7,752 bases of DNA from JANXXV01 sp038200305 (GTDB lineage Bacteria; Acidobacteriota; Terriglobia; Bryobacterales; Bryobacteraceae): NCBI GenBank assembly GCA_038200305.1, contig JBBPYD010000005.1, forward strand, positions 1 to 7,752. Reading direction: 5' to 3'. The position numbers and the translations under genes are program-made. Shown in pieces: positions 1-5,242 of this stretch; position 1 is the first letter of the stretch; every line of letters begins with the position of its first letter. The notes below the pieces were generated by a model. That model saw nothing but the letters and a program-made list of their open reading frames with translations. It was not told where the DNA came from and did no database searches.

Positions 1-1
1 C

Positions 2-208
2 AACTACGTCGACCGCAAGAACGAAAATCCCCGGTTGAAAGAGGGAATGGTTTTGGCCATCGAGCCGATGGTGAACGCGGGCAAGCCGGAGACCAAGGTG
101 ATGCCGGATAAATGGACGGCTGTTACGAAAGACGGCTCTAATTCGGCGCATTTTGAGCATTGCGTGGCGGTGACGGCAAACGGACCATGGGTTCTGACGC
201 GGCCTTAG
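2..208 (+). CDS. map: methionine aminopeptidase type I, C-terminal part (5' end outside window)
   Basis: This is the last 68 codons of a type I methionine aminopeptidase, the cytosolic dinuclear-metal enzyme that removes the initiator methionine from new proteins. The sequence shows the two conserved C-terminal metal-ligand segments: the glutamate in GMVLAIEPMVN and the glutamate in SAHFEHCVAVT, the usual form being SAQFEHTV.VT. It ends in GPWVLTRP, where the family typically ends G.E.LT. The reading frame enters from the left edge and stops at TAG 206-208. Its place just before infA and rpmJ matches the common secY-adk-map-infA-rpmJ order, which supports the assignment. Its last 22 nt overlap the start of infA, so the two are probably translationally coupled. 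The N-terminal part and the other metal ligands (Asp, Asp, His) lie outside the window. Confidence 0.95.
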   Translation, partial: NYVDRKNENPRLKEGMVLAIEPMVNAGKPETKVMPDKWTAVTKDGSNSAHFEHCVAVTANGPWVLTRP

Positions 209-405
209 TTGCGACTGTGGCGGAACTACTGCCAAGCGCAACCTATCGGTTGGTGCTGGAGAATCAGCGGGAAGTAACCGCGCACCTGGCGGGACCGGCG
301 GTGACGAACTTTGTCCGGCTGCGGCTGGGCGACCGGGTAGAAGTGGATATATCCCCGCACGATGGCGGCCGGGGACGCATTACAAAGGTATTGAGGAAAT
401 TATGA
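187..405 (+). CDS. infA: translation initiation factor IF-1, divergent
   Basis: The product is a 72-residue OB-fold protein, exactly the usual length of bacterial IF-1, which binds the 30S A-site during initiation. Recognisable family segments are TVAELLPSATYRLVLENQ, then VTAHLAG, then GDRVEVDISPHDGGRGRI. I chose ATG 187 because it gives the normal length. The frame is open further upstream to a TTG at 160, but that would add nine atypical residues. The start lies inside map (22-nt overlap) with only a poor ribosome-binding site, so coupling to map translation is likely. The oddity is the loop normally reading SGKMRKN, which touches helix 44 and the decoding-site adenines. Here it is AGPAVTN, with the lysines and arginine gone. 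It may be a specialised or secondary IF-1, or this lineage may tolerate the change. The family call is secure; normal function is less so. Confidence 0.88.
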   Translation: MGSDAALVATVAELLPSATYRLVLENQREVTAHLAGPAVTNFVRLRLGDRVEVDISPHDGGRGRITKVLRKL

Positions 406-515
406 AAGTCAGGGCATCGGTTAAAAAGATTTGCGATAAGTGCAAGGTGATCCACCGCGAAGGCGTGGTCCGCGTGATTTGCACCAATCCGAAACACAAG
501 CAGCGGCAAGGTTAG
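402..515 (+). CDS. rpmJ: 50S ribosomal protein L36 (bL36), zinc-binding form
   Basis: A 37-codon gene encodes the smallest large-subunit ribosomal protein. It begins MKVRASVKKICDKCKVI and contains the complete zinc ribbon set: Cys11, Cys14, Cys27 and His32. It is therefore the zinc-containing (C+) paralogue type, not the zinc-free form made under zinc limitation in some bacteria. Its start codon overlaps the infA stop as ATGA (402-405), and a GAGGA at 393-397 can serve as ribosome-binding site although the spacing is short (4 nt). It sits between infA and rpsM as in most bacteria. The length and motif match the family fully. Confidence 0.97.
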   Translation: MKVRASVKKICDKCKVIHREGVVRVICTNPKHKQRQG

Positions 516-527
516 GCAGGAGAGAAT

Positions 528-914
528 ATGGCGCGTATTGCTGGCGTAGATTTACCGCCCAAGAAGAGGGCTGAGATTGGTCTCACCTACATTTACGGCA
601 TTGGCCGGACCAGGGCGAAGTCCATTCTGTACCGGTGCGGCATCGACTTCAACAAGAAGATCGGCGACCTTGGGGAAGAGGAAGTCAACAACATCCGTAT
701 CATCCTGGAAGCCGAAGGCTCGGTGGAAGGCGACCTCCGCAAGGAAGTATCGCTGAACATCAAGCGGCTGATCGAAATGGGCGCGTACCGCGGGCTGCGT
801 CATCGCCGCGGATTGCCAGTTCGCGGACAGCGCACCCACACCAACGCGCGAACCCGTAAGGGCCCGCGCCGCGGCACGGTGGCCGGTAAGAAGAAAGCAA
901 CAGGGAAGACATAA
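528..914 (+). CDS. rpsM: 30S ribosomal protein S13 (uS13)
   Basis: This 128-residue protein of the 30S head contacts tRNA and the 50S subunit through the intersubunit bridges. The N-terminal MARIAGVDLPPKKRAEIGLT and the helix-two-turn-helix segment GIGRTRAKSIL (about residues 24-34) are typical. So is the C-terminal RGQRTHTNARTRKGPRRGT, which reaches the decoding-site tRNAs. The tail after it is lysine-rich and ends ATGKT, making the protein slightly longer than the E. coli one. Start ATG 528 follows a good AGGAGAG at 518-524. It is the first gene of the classical alpha operon (rpsM-rpsK-rpsD-rpoA-rplQ). Here it follows rpmJ by only 12 nt, so transcription probably continues from the spc genes; I see no separate promoter. 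Confidence 0.98.
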   Translation: MARIAGVDLPPKKRAEIGLTYIYGIGRTRAKSILYRCGIDFNKKIGDLGEEEVNNIRIILEAEGSVEGDLRKEVSLNIKRLIEMGAYRGLRHRRGLPVRGQRTHTNARTRKGPRRGTVAGKKKATGKT

Positions 915-917
915 ACC

Positions 918-1343
918 ATGGCTAAAGCTCCCGCGAAGTCGGCGAAAGCGTCTAAATCGACTAAGAAGAAGACGTTTAAAAAGAAAGAGAAGAAGTCCAT
1001 TCCGGTTGGGCTGGTTCACGTGCAGGCGACCTTCAACAACACGATTGTCACCTTTACCGATCCAGTGGGGAACGTGCTTGCCTGGTCCAGTTCCGGTTCG
1101 CTCGGCTTCCGCGGTTCGCGGAAAGGCACTCCGTTCGCAGCGCAGCAGGCGTCTCTGACGGCTGCGAATAAGGCGAAGGAATCTGGTCTGCGCGTGGTCG
1201 AAGTGCGCGTGAGTGGTCCGGGCGCGGGACGCGAGTCGGCGGTGCGTGCCCTCGCCACTGCTGGAATTGAGGTAAGATCGATTAAAGACCGCACTCCGAT
1301 TCCACACAACGGCTGCCGTCCACCCAAAAAACGCCGCGTGTGA
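918..1343 (+). CDS. rpsK: 30S ribosomal protein S11 (uS11)
   Basis: This 141-residue protein of the 30S platform lines the mRNA exit (E-site) region. The conserved core begins at about residue 31 (VGLVHVQATFNNTIVTFTD) and includes GNVLAWSSSGSLGFRGSRKGTPFAAQ, read here in part. It continues with VSGPGAGRESAVRAL, and the signature end is IKDRTPIPHNGCRPPKKRRV. The first 30 residues are a lysine/alanine/serine-rich extension, a feature seen in several phyla and probably disordered until bound to rRNA. The start is 3 nt after the rpsM stop, and its ribosome-binding site (AGGGAAG, 902-908) lies inside rpsM, so translation is probably coupled. The stop at 1341-1343 is followed by the unusual gap before rpsD. 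Confidence 0.98.
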   Translation: MAKAPAKSAKASKSTKKKTFKKKEKKSIPVGLVHVQATFNNTIVTFTDPVGNVLAWSSSGSLGFRGSRKGTPFAAQQASLTAANKAKESGLRVVEVRVSGPGAGRESAVRALATAGIEVRSIKDRTPIPHNGCRPPKKRRV

Positions 1344-1446
1344 TTTTCGCCGCTTTGCGTAAGTCTAGAAGCGGATATGTAAGCAGGACGAAGGCCGCCA
1401 ATGGCCGTAAACTGCACCTGAGAAAGAAAGGTCCTGGAGGTTAGAT
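1344..1446 (+). promoter_or_regulatory. structured intergenic leader before rpsD (candidate ribosomal-protein autoregulatory element)
   Basis: This 103-nt gap stands out in an otherwise compact cluster. By eye it can form a hairpin of seven pairs, 1350-1356 with 1368-1374 (CCGCTTT/GAAGCGG, the last pair G-T). A second helix pairs 1384-1389 (CAGGAC) with 1431-1436 (GTCCTG). The second helix encloses a GGCC/GGCC hairpin (1393-1396 with 1403-1406), and its right arm ends at the first base of the rpsD Shine-Dalgarno GGAGG (1436-1440). In many bacteria S4 represses its own operon by binding mRNA structure near a translation start, which makes this a reasonable candidate. No fold energy was computed and no match to a described leader family is claimed. 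No promoter or protein-coding signal is evident in the gap. Confidence 0.4.
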
Positions 1447-2082
1447 TTGGCTCGCTATATCGGTCCCGTCTGCCGGCTTTGCCGGCGAGAGGGAATGAAA
1501 TTGTTCCTGAAAGGGGAACGCTGCCATACGGAGAAGTGCGCGATTGAAAAGCGCAACTACGTTCCCGGCCAGCACGGAAAAGATCGCAAGGCGAAGAAGA
1601 TTGTCGGATACGGCCTGCAGTTGCGCGAAAAGCAGAAGACCCGCCGTTATTACTGCCTGCTGGAAGGACAGTTCCGCAATCTGTTTGAGAAAGCGGTTGT
1701 CATGCCGGGCATCACCGGTGAGAACATGCTCGGGATGCTTGAGAAGCGCCTTGACAACACCGTGTACCGCCTGGGTCTTGGCACCAGCCGCGCCCAAGCA
1801 CGCCAGCTTGTCCGCCACGGCCACTTCAACGTGAACGGCCGCAAGGTCGATATCCCCTCATTTCAGGTAAAGCCGGGCGACACCATTGAAGTCCGGGATG
1901 GCAGCAAGGAAAATCCCACCATTTTAAGCGCTCGTGATACTACGGCGCATTTCCCCACGCCGAATTGGTTGGAAATCGACCGCGACACCTTGAAAGGCCG
2001 CGTGCTAACCCAGCCCAAGCGTGAGGAACTCGTTCAGATTCAGTTGAACGAACAGTTGATTGTGGAGTTGTACTCCAAGTAA
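1447..2082 (+). CDS. rpsD: 30S ribosomal protein S4 (uS4), zinc-finger form, TTG start
   Basis: This 211-residue primary 16S rRNA-binding protein nucleates assembly of the 30S body. The N-terminal domain has the four-cysteine zinc set Cys9, Cys12, Cys26 and Cys31 (CRLC, then RCHTEKC), marking the C+ type. The S4 RNA-binding domain covers roughly residues 97-160 (MLEKRLDNTVYRLG, then ARQLVRHGHFNVNG). The protein ends in the usual LIVELYSK. The start is TTG at 1447: it gives the canonical MARYIGPVCR beginning and lies 6 nt after a strong GGAGG (1436-1440), and no in-frame ATG precedes the conserved region. The rare start codon together with the structured upstream gap suggests translational control, an inference from known S4 autoregulation in other bacteria. 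Confidence 0.97.
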   Translation: MARYIGPVCRLCRREGMKLFLKGERCHTEKCAIEKRNYVPGQHGKDRKAKKIVGYGLQLREKQKTRRYYCLLEGQFRNLFEKAVVMPGITGENMLGMLEKRLDNTVYRLGLGTSRAQARQLVRHGHFNVNGRKVDIPSFQVKPGDTIEVRDGSKENPTILSARDTTAHFPTPNWLEIDRDTLKGRVLTQPKREELVQIQLNEQLIVELYSK

Positions 2083-2113
2083 AAGCGTTCTTCAAACGCA
2101 GAGGAACAAGCCT

Positions 2114-3148
2114 ATGTTCAAAGGTTTTCAGAAACCAAAAAGACTCGTCGCCAACACAGAAACGCTCACCGAGCGTTTCGGCCAGTTCACCGCGCAGCCA
2201 TTCGAGCGCGGGTTCGGCTCTACTATCGGCAGCGGCCTGCGCCGCGTGCTGCTCAGTTCCATTGAGGGCGCAGCCATCACTGCGGTGCGGATCGATGGCG
2301 TGGCCCACGAATTCAGCCCAATCCCTGGCGTGGTGGAAGACGCAACTGACATCATCCTGAATCTCAAGCAGATTCCGTTCAAGATGTCGGGCGAAGGGAT
2401 GCGGACCGTTTATCTGAGGGCCGATGCGGCCGGTCAGATTCTCAGCGGCCAGATTGAAACCGGTGCCGACGTCGAAGTGCTGGATCGCAACATGCCGGTC
2501 GCCACCATTGGCGAGGGCGGTAAACTCAACATCGAAATGCGTCTGAAATCGGGACGCGGTTACGTAAACGCGGATCGCAACTACGACGAAGACCTGCCGC
2601 TCGGGTTCATTCCCATCGACTCGGTTCATTCGCCGGTTCGCAAAGTCAATTACACCGTGGAAGCGGCTCGTCTGGGTCAGATGACCGACTACGACAAACT
2701 GACCATTGAAGTCTGGACCAATGGCGCTATTTCCCCGCAGGATTCCATCGGGCAGGCGGCCAAGCTCCTGAAGGACCACATGAGCATCTTCATCAACTTT
2801 GAAGAGGTTCCTGAGGCTTCCGAAGAGCCGGCCGAGCGCGGCATGAGCCAGATGAACGAAGTGCTCAACCGCTCGGTGGAAGAGCTGGAATTGAGTGTCC
2901 GTTCTTACAATTGCCTGAAGAACGCGAATATTCAGACGATTGGCGACTTGGTGCAGAAGTCGGAAGCCGAGATGCTCCGTACCAAGAACTTCGGCCGCAA
3001 ATCGCTCAATGAAATCAAGGAAATTCTCGGCGGCCTCGGCCTCGGGTTCGGCGTCAAGTTTGACGCACAGGGCCGAATGACCATGCCCGCTCAGTCTCCC
3101 GTCCTCCCTGAAGGCGTAGACGAAGAGGTAGGAGAACTAGCAGAATGA
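2114..3148 (+). CDS. rpoA: DNA-directed RNA polymerase subunit alpha
   Basis: This 344-residue alpha subunit dimerises to start RNA polymerase assembly and carries the DNA/activator-binding C-terminal domain. The N-terminal domain shows the dimer/assembly segment FERGFGSTIGSGLRRVLLSS (about residues 30-49) and spans roughly residues 1-230. A linker (about 231-245) leads to the alpha-CTD. There the residues matching E. coli Arg265, Asn268, Cys269, Asn294, Gly296, Lys298 and Ser299 are all present (VRSYNCL; KNFGRKSLNE). About 25 acidic and proline-containing residues follow the CTD. Start ATG 2114 follows GAGGA at 2101-2105. An open frame further upstream overlapping rpsD would give an unrelated N-terminus and is not used. 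The stop overlaps the rplQ start as ATGA. Confidence 0.98.
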   Translation: MFKGFQKPKRLVANTETLTERFGQFTAQPFERGFGSTIGSGLRRVLLSSIEGAAITAVRIDGVAHEFSPIPGVVEDATDIILNLKQIPFKMSGEGMRTVYLRADAAGQILSGQIETGADVEVLDRNMPVATIGEGGKLNIEMRLKSGRGYVNADRNYDEDLPLGFIPIDSVHSPVRKVNYTVEAARLGQMTDYDKLTIEVWTNGAISPQDSIGQAAKLLKDHMSIFINFEEVPEASEEPAERGMSQMNEVLNRSVEELELSVRSYNCLKNANIQTIGDLVQKSEAEMLRTKNFGRKSLNEIKEILGGLGLGFGVKFDAQGRMTMPAQSPVLPEGVDEEVGELAE

Positions 3149-3606
3149 GACATCTTAGATCCGGATTTAAACTCAAGCGCGACGGCGGTTCCCGCAAATC
3201 CCTTTTGCGGAATCTGGTCACGAGTGTGATTGAGCAGGAACGCATCATCACAACGGTCCCGAAAGCGAAGGCCGCCAAGCCTCTGGTAGAGAAGATGATC
3301 ACTCTTGCCAAGCAGGACACCTTGCACGCGCGCCGGCAGGCCGCGGCATTCCTGGAAACCCCGGCATCCGTAAAGAAGCTCTTTGACAAGCTGGGGGCCC
3401 GCTTCGGTCAACGCAACGGCGGTTACACCCGTGTTGTCCGCCTTGGCTGGCGTAAAGGGGATGGCGCCGAACAGGCTATTCTCGAACTGGTTGGCTCTGA
3501 ATTGGTCAAGCGTGCCGCAGACCGCGCCAAACGCCGCGAAGAGAAGCTCAAGGCGATTAAGGAAGGCCGCGACGGCGAGCTTCCTGCGGAAGACGAAACC
3601 AAGTAA
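3145..3606 (+). CDS. rplQ: 50S ribosomal protein L17 (bL17)
   Basis: This 153-residue ribosomal protein lies near the peptide exit tunnel opening. Typical segments are MRHLRSGFKLKR (usually MRHR..G.KL.R), then RNLVTSVIEQERIITTVPKA. They are followed by ITLAKQDTLHARRQA and the signature RFGQRNGGYTRVVRLGWRKGDGA. Compared with the roughly 125-residue E. coli protein it carries a highly charged C-terminal tail (about residues 120-153, Lys/Arg/Glu-rich), probably helical. Start ATG 3145 overlaps the rpoA stop (ATGA), with AGGAG at 3130-3134 inside rpoA. It is the last gene of the cluster, followed 20 nt later by a strong terminator. Confidence 0.97.
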   Translation: MRHLRSGFKLKRDGGSRKSLLRNLVTSVIEQERIITTVPKAKAAKPLVEKMITLAKQDTLHARRQAAAFLETPASVKKLFDKLGARFGQRNGGYTRVVRLGWRKGDGAEQAILELVGSELVKRAADRAKRREEKLKAIKEGRDGELPAEDETK

Positions 3607-3626
3607 CTTTGTTCCCGTTTCAACCG

Positions 3627-3668
3627 AATCCACCGCTGAGCGATCCTCGGCGGTGGATTTGTATTTTT
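3627..3668 (+). terminator. Rho-independent terminator after rplQ
   Basis: A 14-bp stem is formed by 3627-3640 (AATCCACCGCTGAG) and 3646-3659 (CTCGGCGGTGGATT), with one T-G pair and a 5-nt loop CGATC. It is followed by a T-rich tract ending TATTTTT at 3668. It lies 20 nt after the rplQ stop and marks the end of the ribosomal-protein/rpoA transcription unit. On the opposite strand the hairpin is not followed by a T-run, so it mainly acts on plus-strand transcripts. Confidence 0.93.
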
Positions 3669-3672
3669 GAGC

Positions 3673-4275
3673 TTACTGAATCCGAACCCAGGAGAGCAAC
3701 CATGGCGGTTTGACGCGAATCACGAAATGATCGCCTTCGGCGCCGAGGAGCGACAAACCTTGATGAGAGGCGCTACGCAATCCAGTGGTATCGACTTCGA
3801 TAATCTGAATCGGCCAGCGGCCCATTACTTGTCCCGGAAGAGAAAGCTCGATCCATTCGGAAGCTCCGATTTCTCAGTACGCTGATGCGATCAGTGCTCA
3901 GTCGTAAACTCGACCGAAGGCCCACAGCGTACCATCGGTCGAAAAGATTACCCGGCGAGCGGCAAACGACGGTGTGAGCACAACTCTCGAAACGTCGCCA
4001 CTTATCGTTGTCCACACAAGCGCGGAAGCGGCCTGGCGATCTGTGCTCGTAGCTGAAACAGCTAGAACCAATGCGTCACCGTGGCTCGTTGCGGCGATGT
4101 CATTAATCGAAGTTACTGCCGCATCCGGCAAAGTGAGGTCGCGATGAGCAACCATTTGCCCGGAACGATCCCAGATTGAAAACCCAGGGGGAGTGCGGCT
4201 ACGTGCAATCAGATAACCTCCTCGAAAACAGGAAGCGGCTGATGTGAGAAGTCTTGAGCGATCGTTACAGAACGA
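3673..4275 (-). pseudogene. remnant of a beta-propeller-like hypothetical protein gene
   Basis: No intact gene lies here, but the minus strand reads as plausible protein for about 600 nt in one main frame. From 4275 down to 3901 it contains FRGGYLIARS, GFSIWDRSGQMVAHRDL and later RRVIFSTDGTLWAFGRVYD, the strand-turn-strand and D-G-T.W pattern of beta-propeller repeats. A TGA at 3898-3900 and another at 3874-3876 interrupt it. Between them a shifted frame gives LSTDRISVL, after which the first frame resumes with EIGASEWIELSLPGQVMGRWP and continues to a TAA at 3673-3675. One extra base near 3876, plus a probable deletion before 3898, would explain the pattern. The upstream end is not visible, and a second frameshift near 4220-4275 is possible. 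The parent family is not identified; decay is inferred from the broken frame and could be partly chance. Confidence 0.5.
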
Positions 4276-4277
4276 TC
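4260..4277. repeat. perfect 7-bp inverted repeat
   Basis: GATCGTT at 4260-4266 and AACGATC at 4271-4277 are perfect reverse complements separated by ACAG. CTT at 4253-4255 can pair with AAG at 4278-4280 across a bulge. There is no following T-run, so it is not a standard terminator. It could be an operator, or part of a mobile or dispersed repeat next to the decayed gene. Confidence 0.5.
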
Positions 4278-4393
4278 AAGGGCCGCAATACGGCGGTCCT
4301 CAGCCCCGTGTAGCGCCGCTTCTTAAACCTCACCACAAACTTGGCAACCCAGCCGGCCCTCCTGCATCTAAATCATTGAGGGGTGTCCTTACC
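4276..4393. other. non-coding stretch upstream of htpX, possible repeat or further gene remnant
   Basis: This stretch has no convincing gene. The plus strand is open in the htpX frame back to a GTG at 4244, but the proline/histidine-rich translation (GPQYGGPQPRVAPLL) is not typical of an HtpX N-terminus. The minus strand gives short open pieces in two frames, including GAEDRRIAALDRSVTIAQD, which may be an extension of the neighbouring remnant. It contains the htpX ribosome-binding site (GAGGGG, 4378-4383). A TTGGCA at 4341-4346 resembles a -35 box but has no good -10 partner. The promoter of htpX was not located with confidence. Confidence 0.3.
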
Positions 4394-5242
4394 ATGAATG
4401 GCCTCAAAACGGCAATATTGCTCGGTGCTCTAAGCGCTTTACTGGTGCTGGGCGGTGGCGCTATCGCAGGCCGCAACGGCCTCTACCTGGGGCTGGGACT
4501 TGCGGTGGCGATGAACTTCTTCAGCTATTTCTTCTCCGATAAGATCGCGCTCGCGACCTATTCGGCTAAGCCGGTCAGCCCAACCCAGAATGCGGAAGTG
4601 TACACCAGGGTTGGCCCCATCGTTGAGAATCTCACCAGCCGCATGGGTTTACCCATGCCCAAGCTGTGGCTGATTCCGGATGAATCGCCGAATGCGTTCG
4701 CTACCGGCCGCAATCCAGACCACGCTTCGGTTGCGTTCACGTACGGCATCTTGAAACTGATGGACGACCGAGAACTGGAGGGGGTGGTGGCCCACGAACT
4801 CGGGCACGTGCTCCATCGCGACATCCTGATCGGTTCGGTGGCGGCTACCATCGCCGCTGCCATCACCATGCTCGCCCGCATGGCGTTCTTCTTTGGCGGA
4901 GCCAGGCGCAGCGATGAGGAAGACCGTGGCGGCGGGGCGCTCGGCGGCTTGTTCATGCTGATTGTCGCCCCCATTGCCGCCGGACTCATTCAGATGGCTA
5001 TTTCCCGCACCAGGGAGTACTCAGCCGACGGAGCCGCGGCCAAATACACAGGCACTCCTAATGGGTTGATCTCGGCTCTGGGTAAACTGGAATCCTGGTC
5101 AAAGCGCATCCCAATGGATGCGACGCCGGCCACAGCCCATATGTTCATCATCAAGCCGTTCAGCGGTGAGGCTCTATTTAAGCTGTTCTCCACGCACCCG
5201 AGTACGGCGGACCGCATCGCGCGTCTTCAGGCGGCCCACTAG
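4394..5242 (+). CDS. htpX: HtpX-type M48 membrane zinc metalloprotease
   Basis: This 282-residue inner-membrane peptidase belongs to family M48B; members degrade misfolded membrane proteins together with FtsH. Two N-terminal hydrophobic segments (about residues 6-24 and 28-47) precede the catalytic region. The zinc site HELGH has His134, Glu135 and His138, and the third ligand is probably Glu208 in SRTREYSADGAAA. Two further hydrophobic segments (about 144-168 and 183-203) flank a charged glycine-rich loop. The C-terminal LFSTHPSTADRIARL is characteristic of the family. ATG 4394 was chosen because it gives the usual MN..K.A.LL beginning and follows GAGGGG at 4378-4383; an in-frame GTG 50 codons upstream is rejected. 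Stop TAG is immediately followed by the next gene's TTG, so the two probably form an operon. Length is close to the usual 280-295 residues. Confidence 0.95.
   Translation: MNGLKTAILLGALSALLVLGGGAIAGRNGLYLGLGLAVAMNFFSYFFSDKIALATYSAKPVSPTQNAEVYTRVGPIVENLTSRMGLPMPKLWLIPDESPNAFATGRNPDHASVAFTYGILKLMDDRELEGVVAHELGHVLHRDILIGSVAATIAAAITMLARMAFFFGGARRSDEEDRGGGALGGLFMLIVAPIAAGLIQMAISRTREYSADGAAAKYTGTPNGLISALGKLESWSKRIPMDATPATAHMFIIKPFSGEALFKLFSTHPSTADRIARLQAAH

Noticed and set aside
552..1307. Long minus-strand open frame (251 residues) across rpsM and rpsK
   Set aside because: It is antisense to two certain ribosomal protein genes, with an Arg/His-rich shadow composition and no recognisable domain.
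1350..1374. Hairpin after rpsK as a Rho-independent terminator
   Set aside because: No T-run follows (the sequence continues ATATGTAAG), and rpsD-rpoA-rplQ follow as part of the same conserved operon.
2060..2113. Earlier in-frame start for rpoA overlapping rpsD
   Set aside because: The extra 18 residues (MWSCTPSKSVLQ...) come from rpsD read in another frame. ATG 2114 has its own Shine-Dalgarno and gives the conserved start.
1940..2779. Long minus-strand open frame (279 residues) across rpsD and rpoA
   Set aside because: It lies antisense to certain genes, a codon-bias shadow with no recognisable family.
3691..3713. GGAGAG followed by ATG at 3702, resembling a gene start
   Set aside because: The frame stops after three codons (ATG GCG GTT TGA).
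3667..3885. Plus-strand 72-residue open frame after the terminator
   Set aside because: It begins at a TTG inside the terminator T-run without a ribosome-binding site. Its content looks like the reverse of the minus-strand remnant, which reads more like protein.
3773..4015. Minus-strand 80-residue open frame
   Set aside because: It is mostly Arg/Ser-rich out-of-frame reading of the remnant. Only the short LSTDRISVL part seems to belong to the original protein.
4244..4393. GTG-initiated 50-codon N-terminal extension of htpX
   Set aside because: The translation is proline/histidine-rich with no family resemblance. ATG 4394 has a ribosome-binding site and gives the normal HtpX N-terminus and length.
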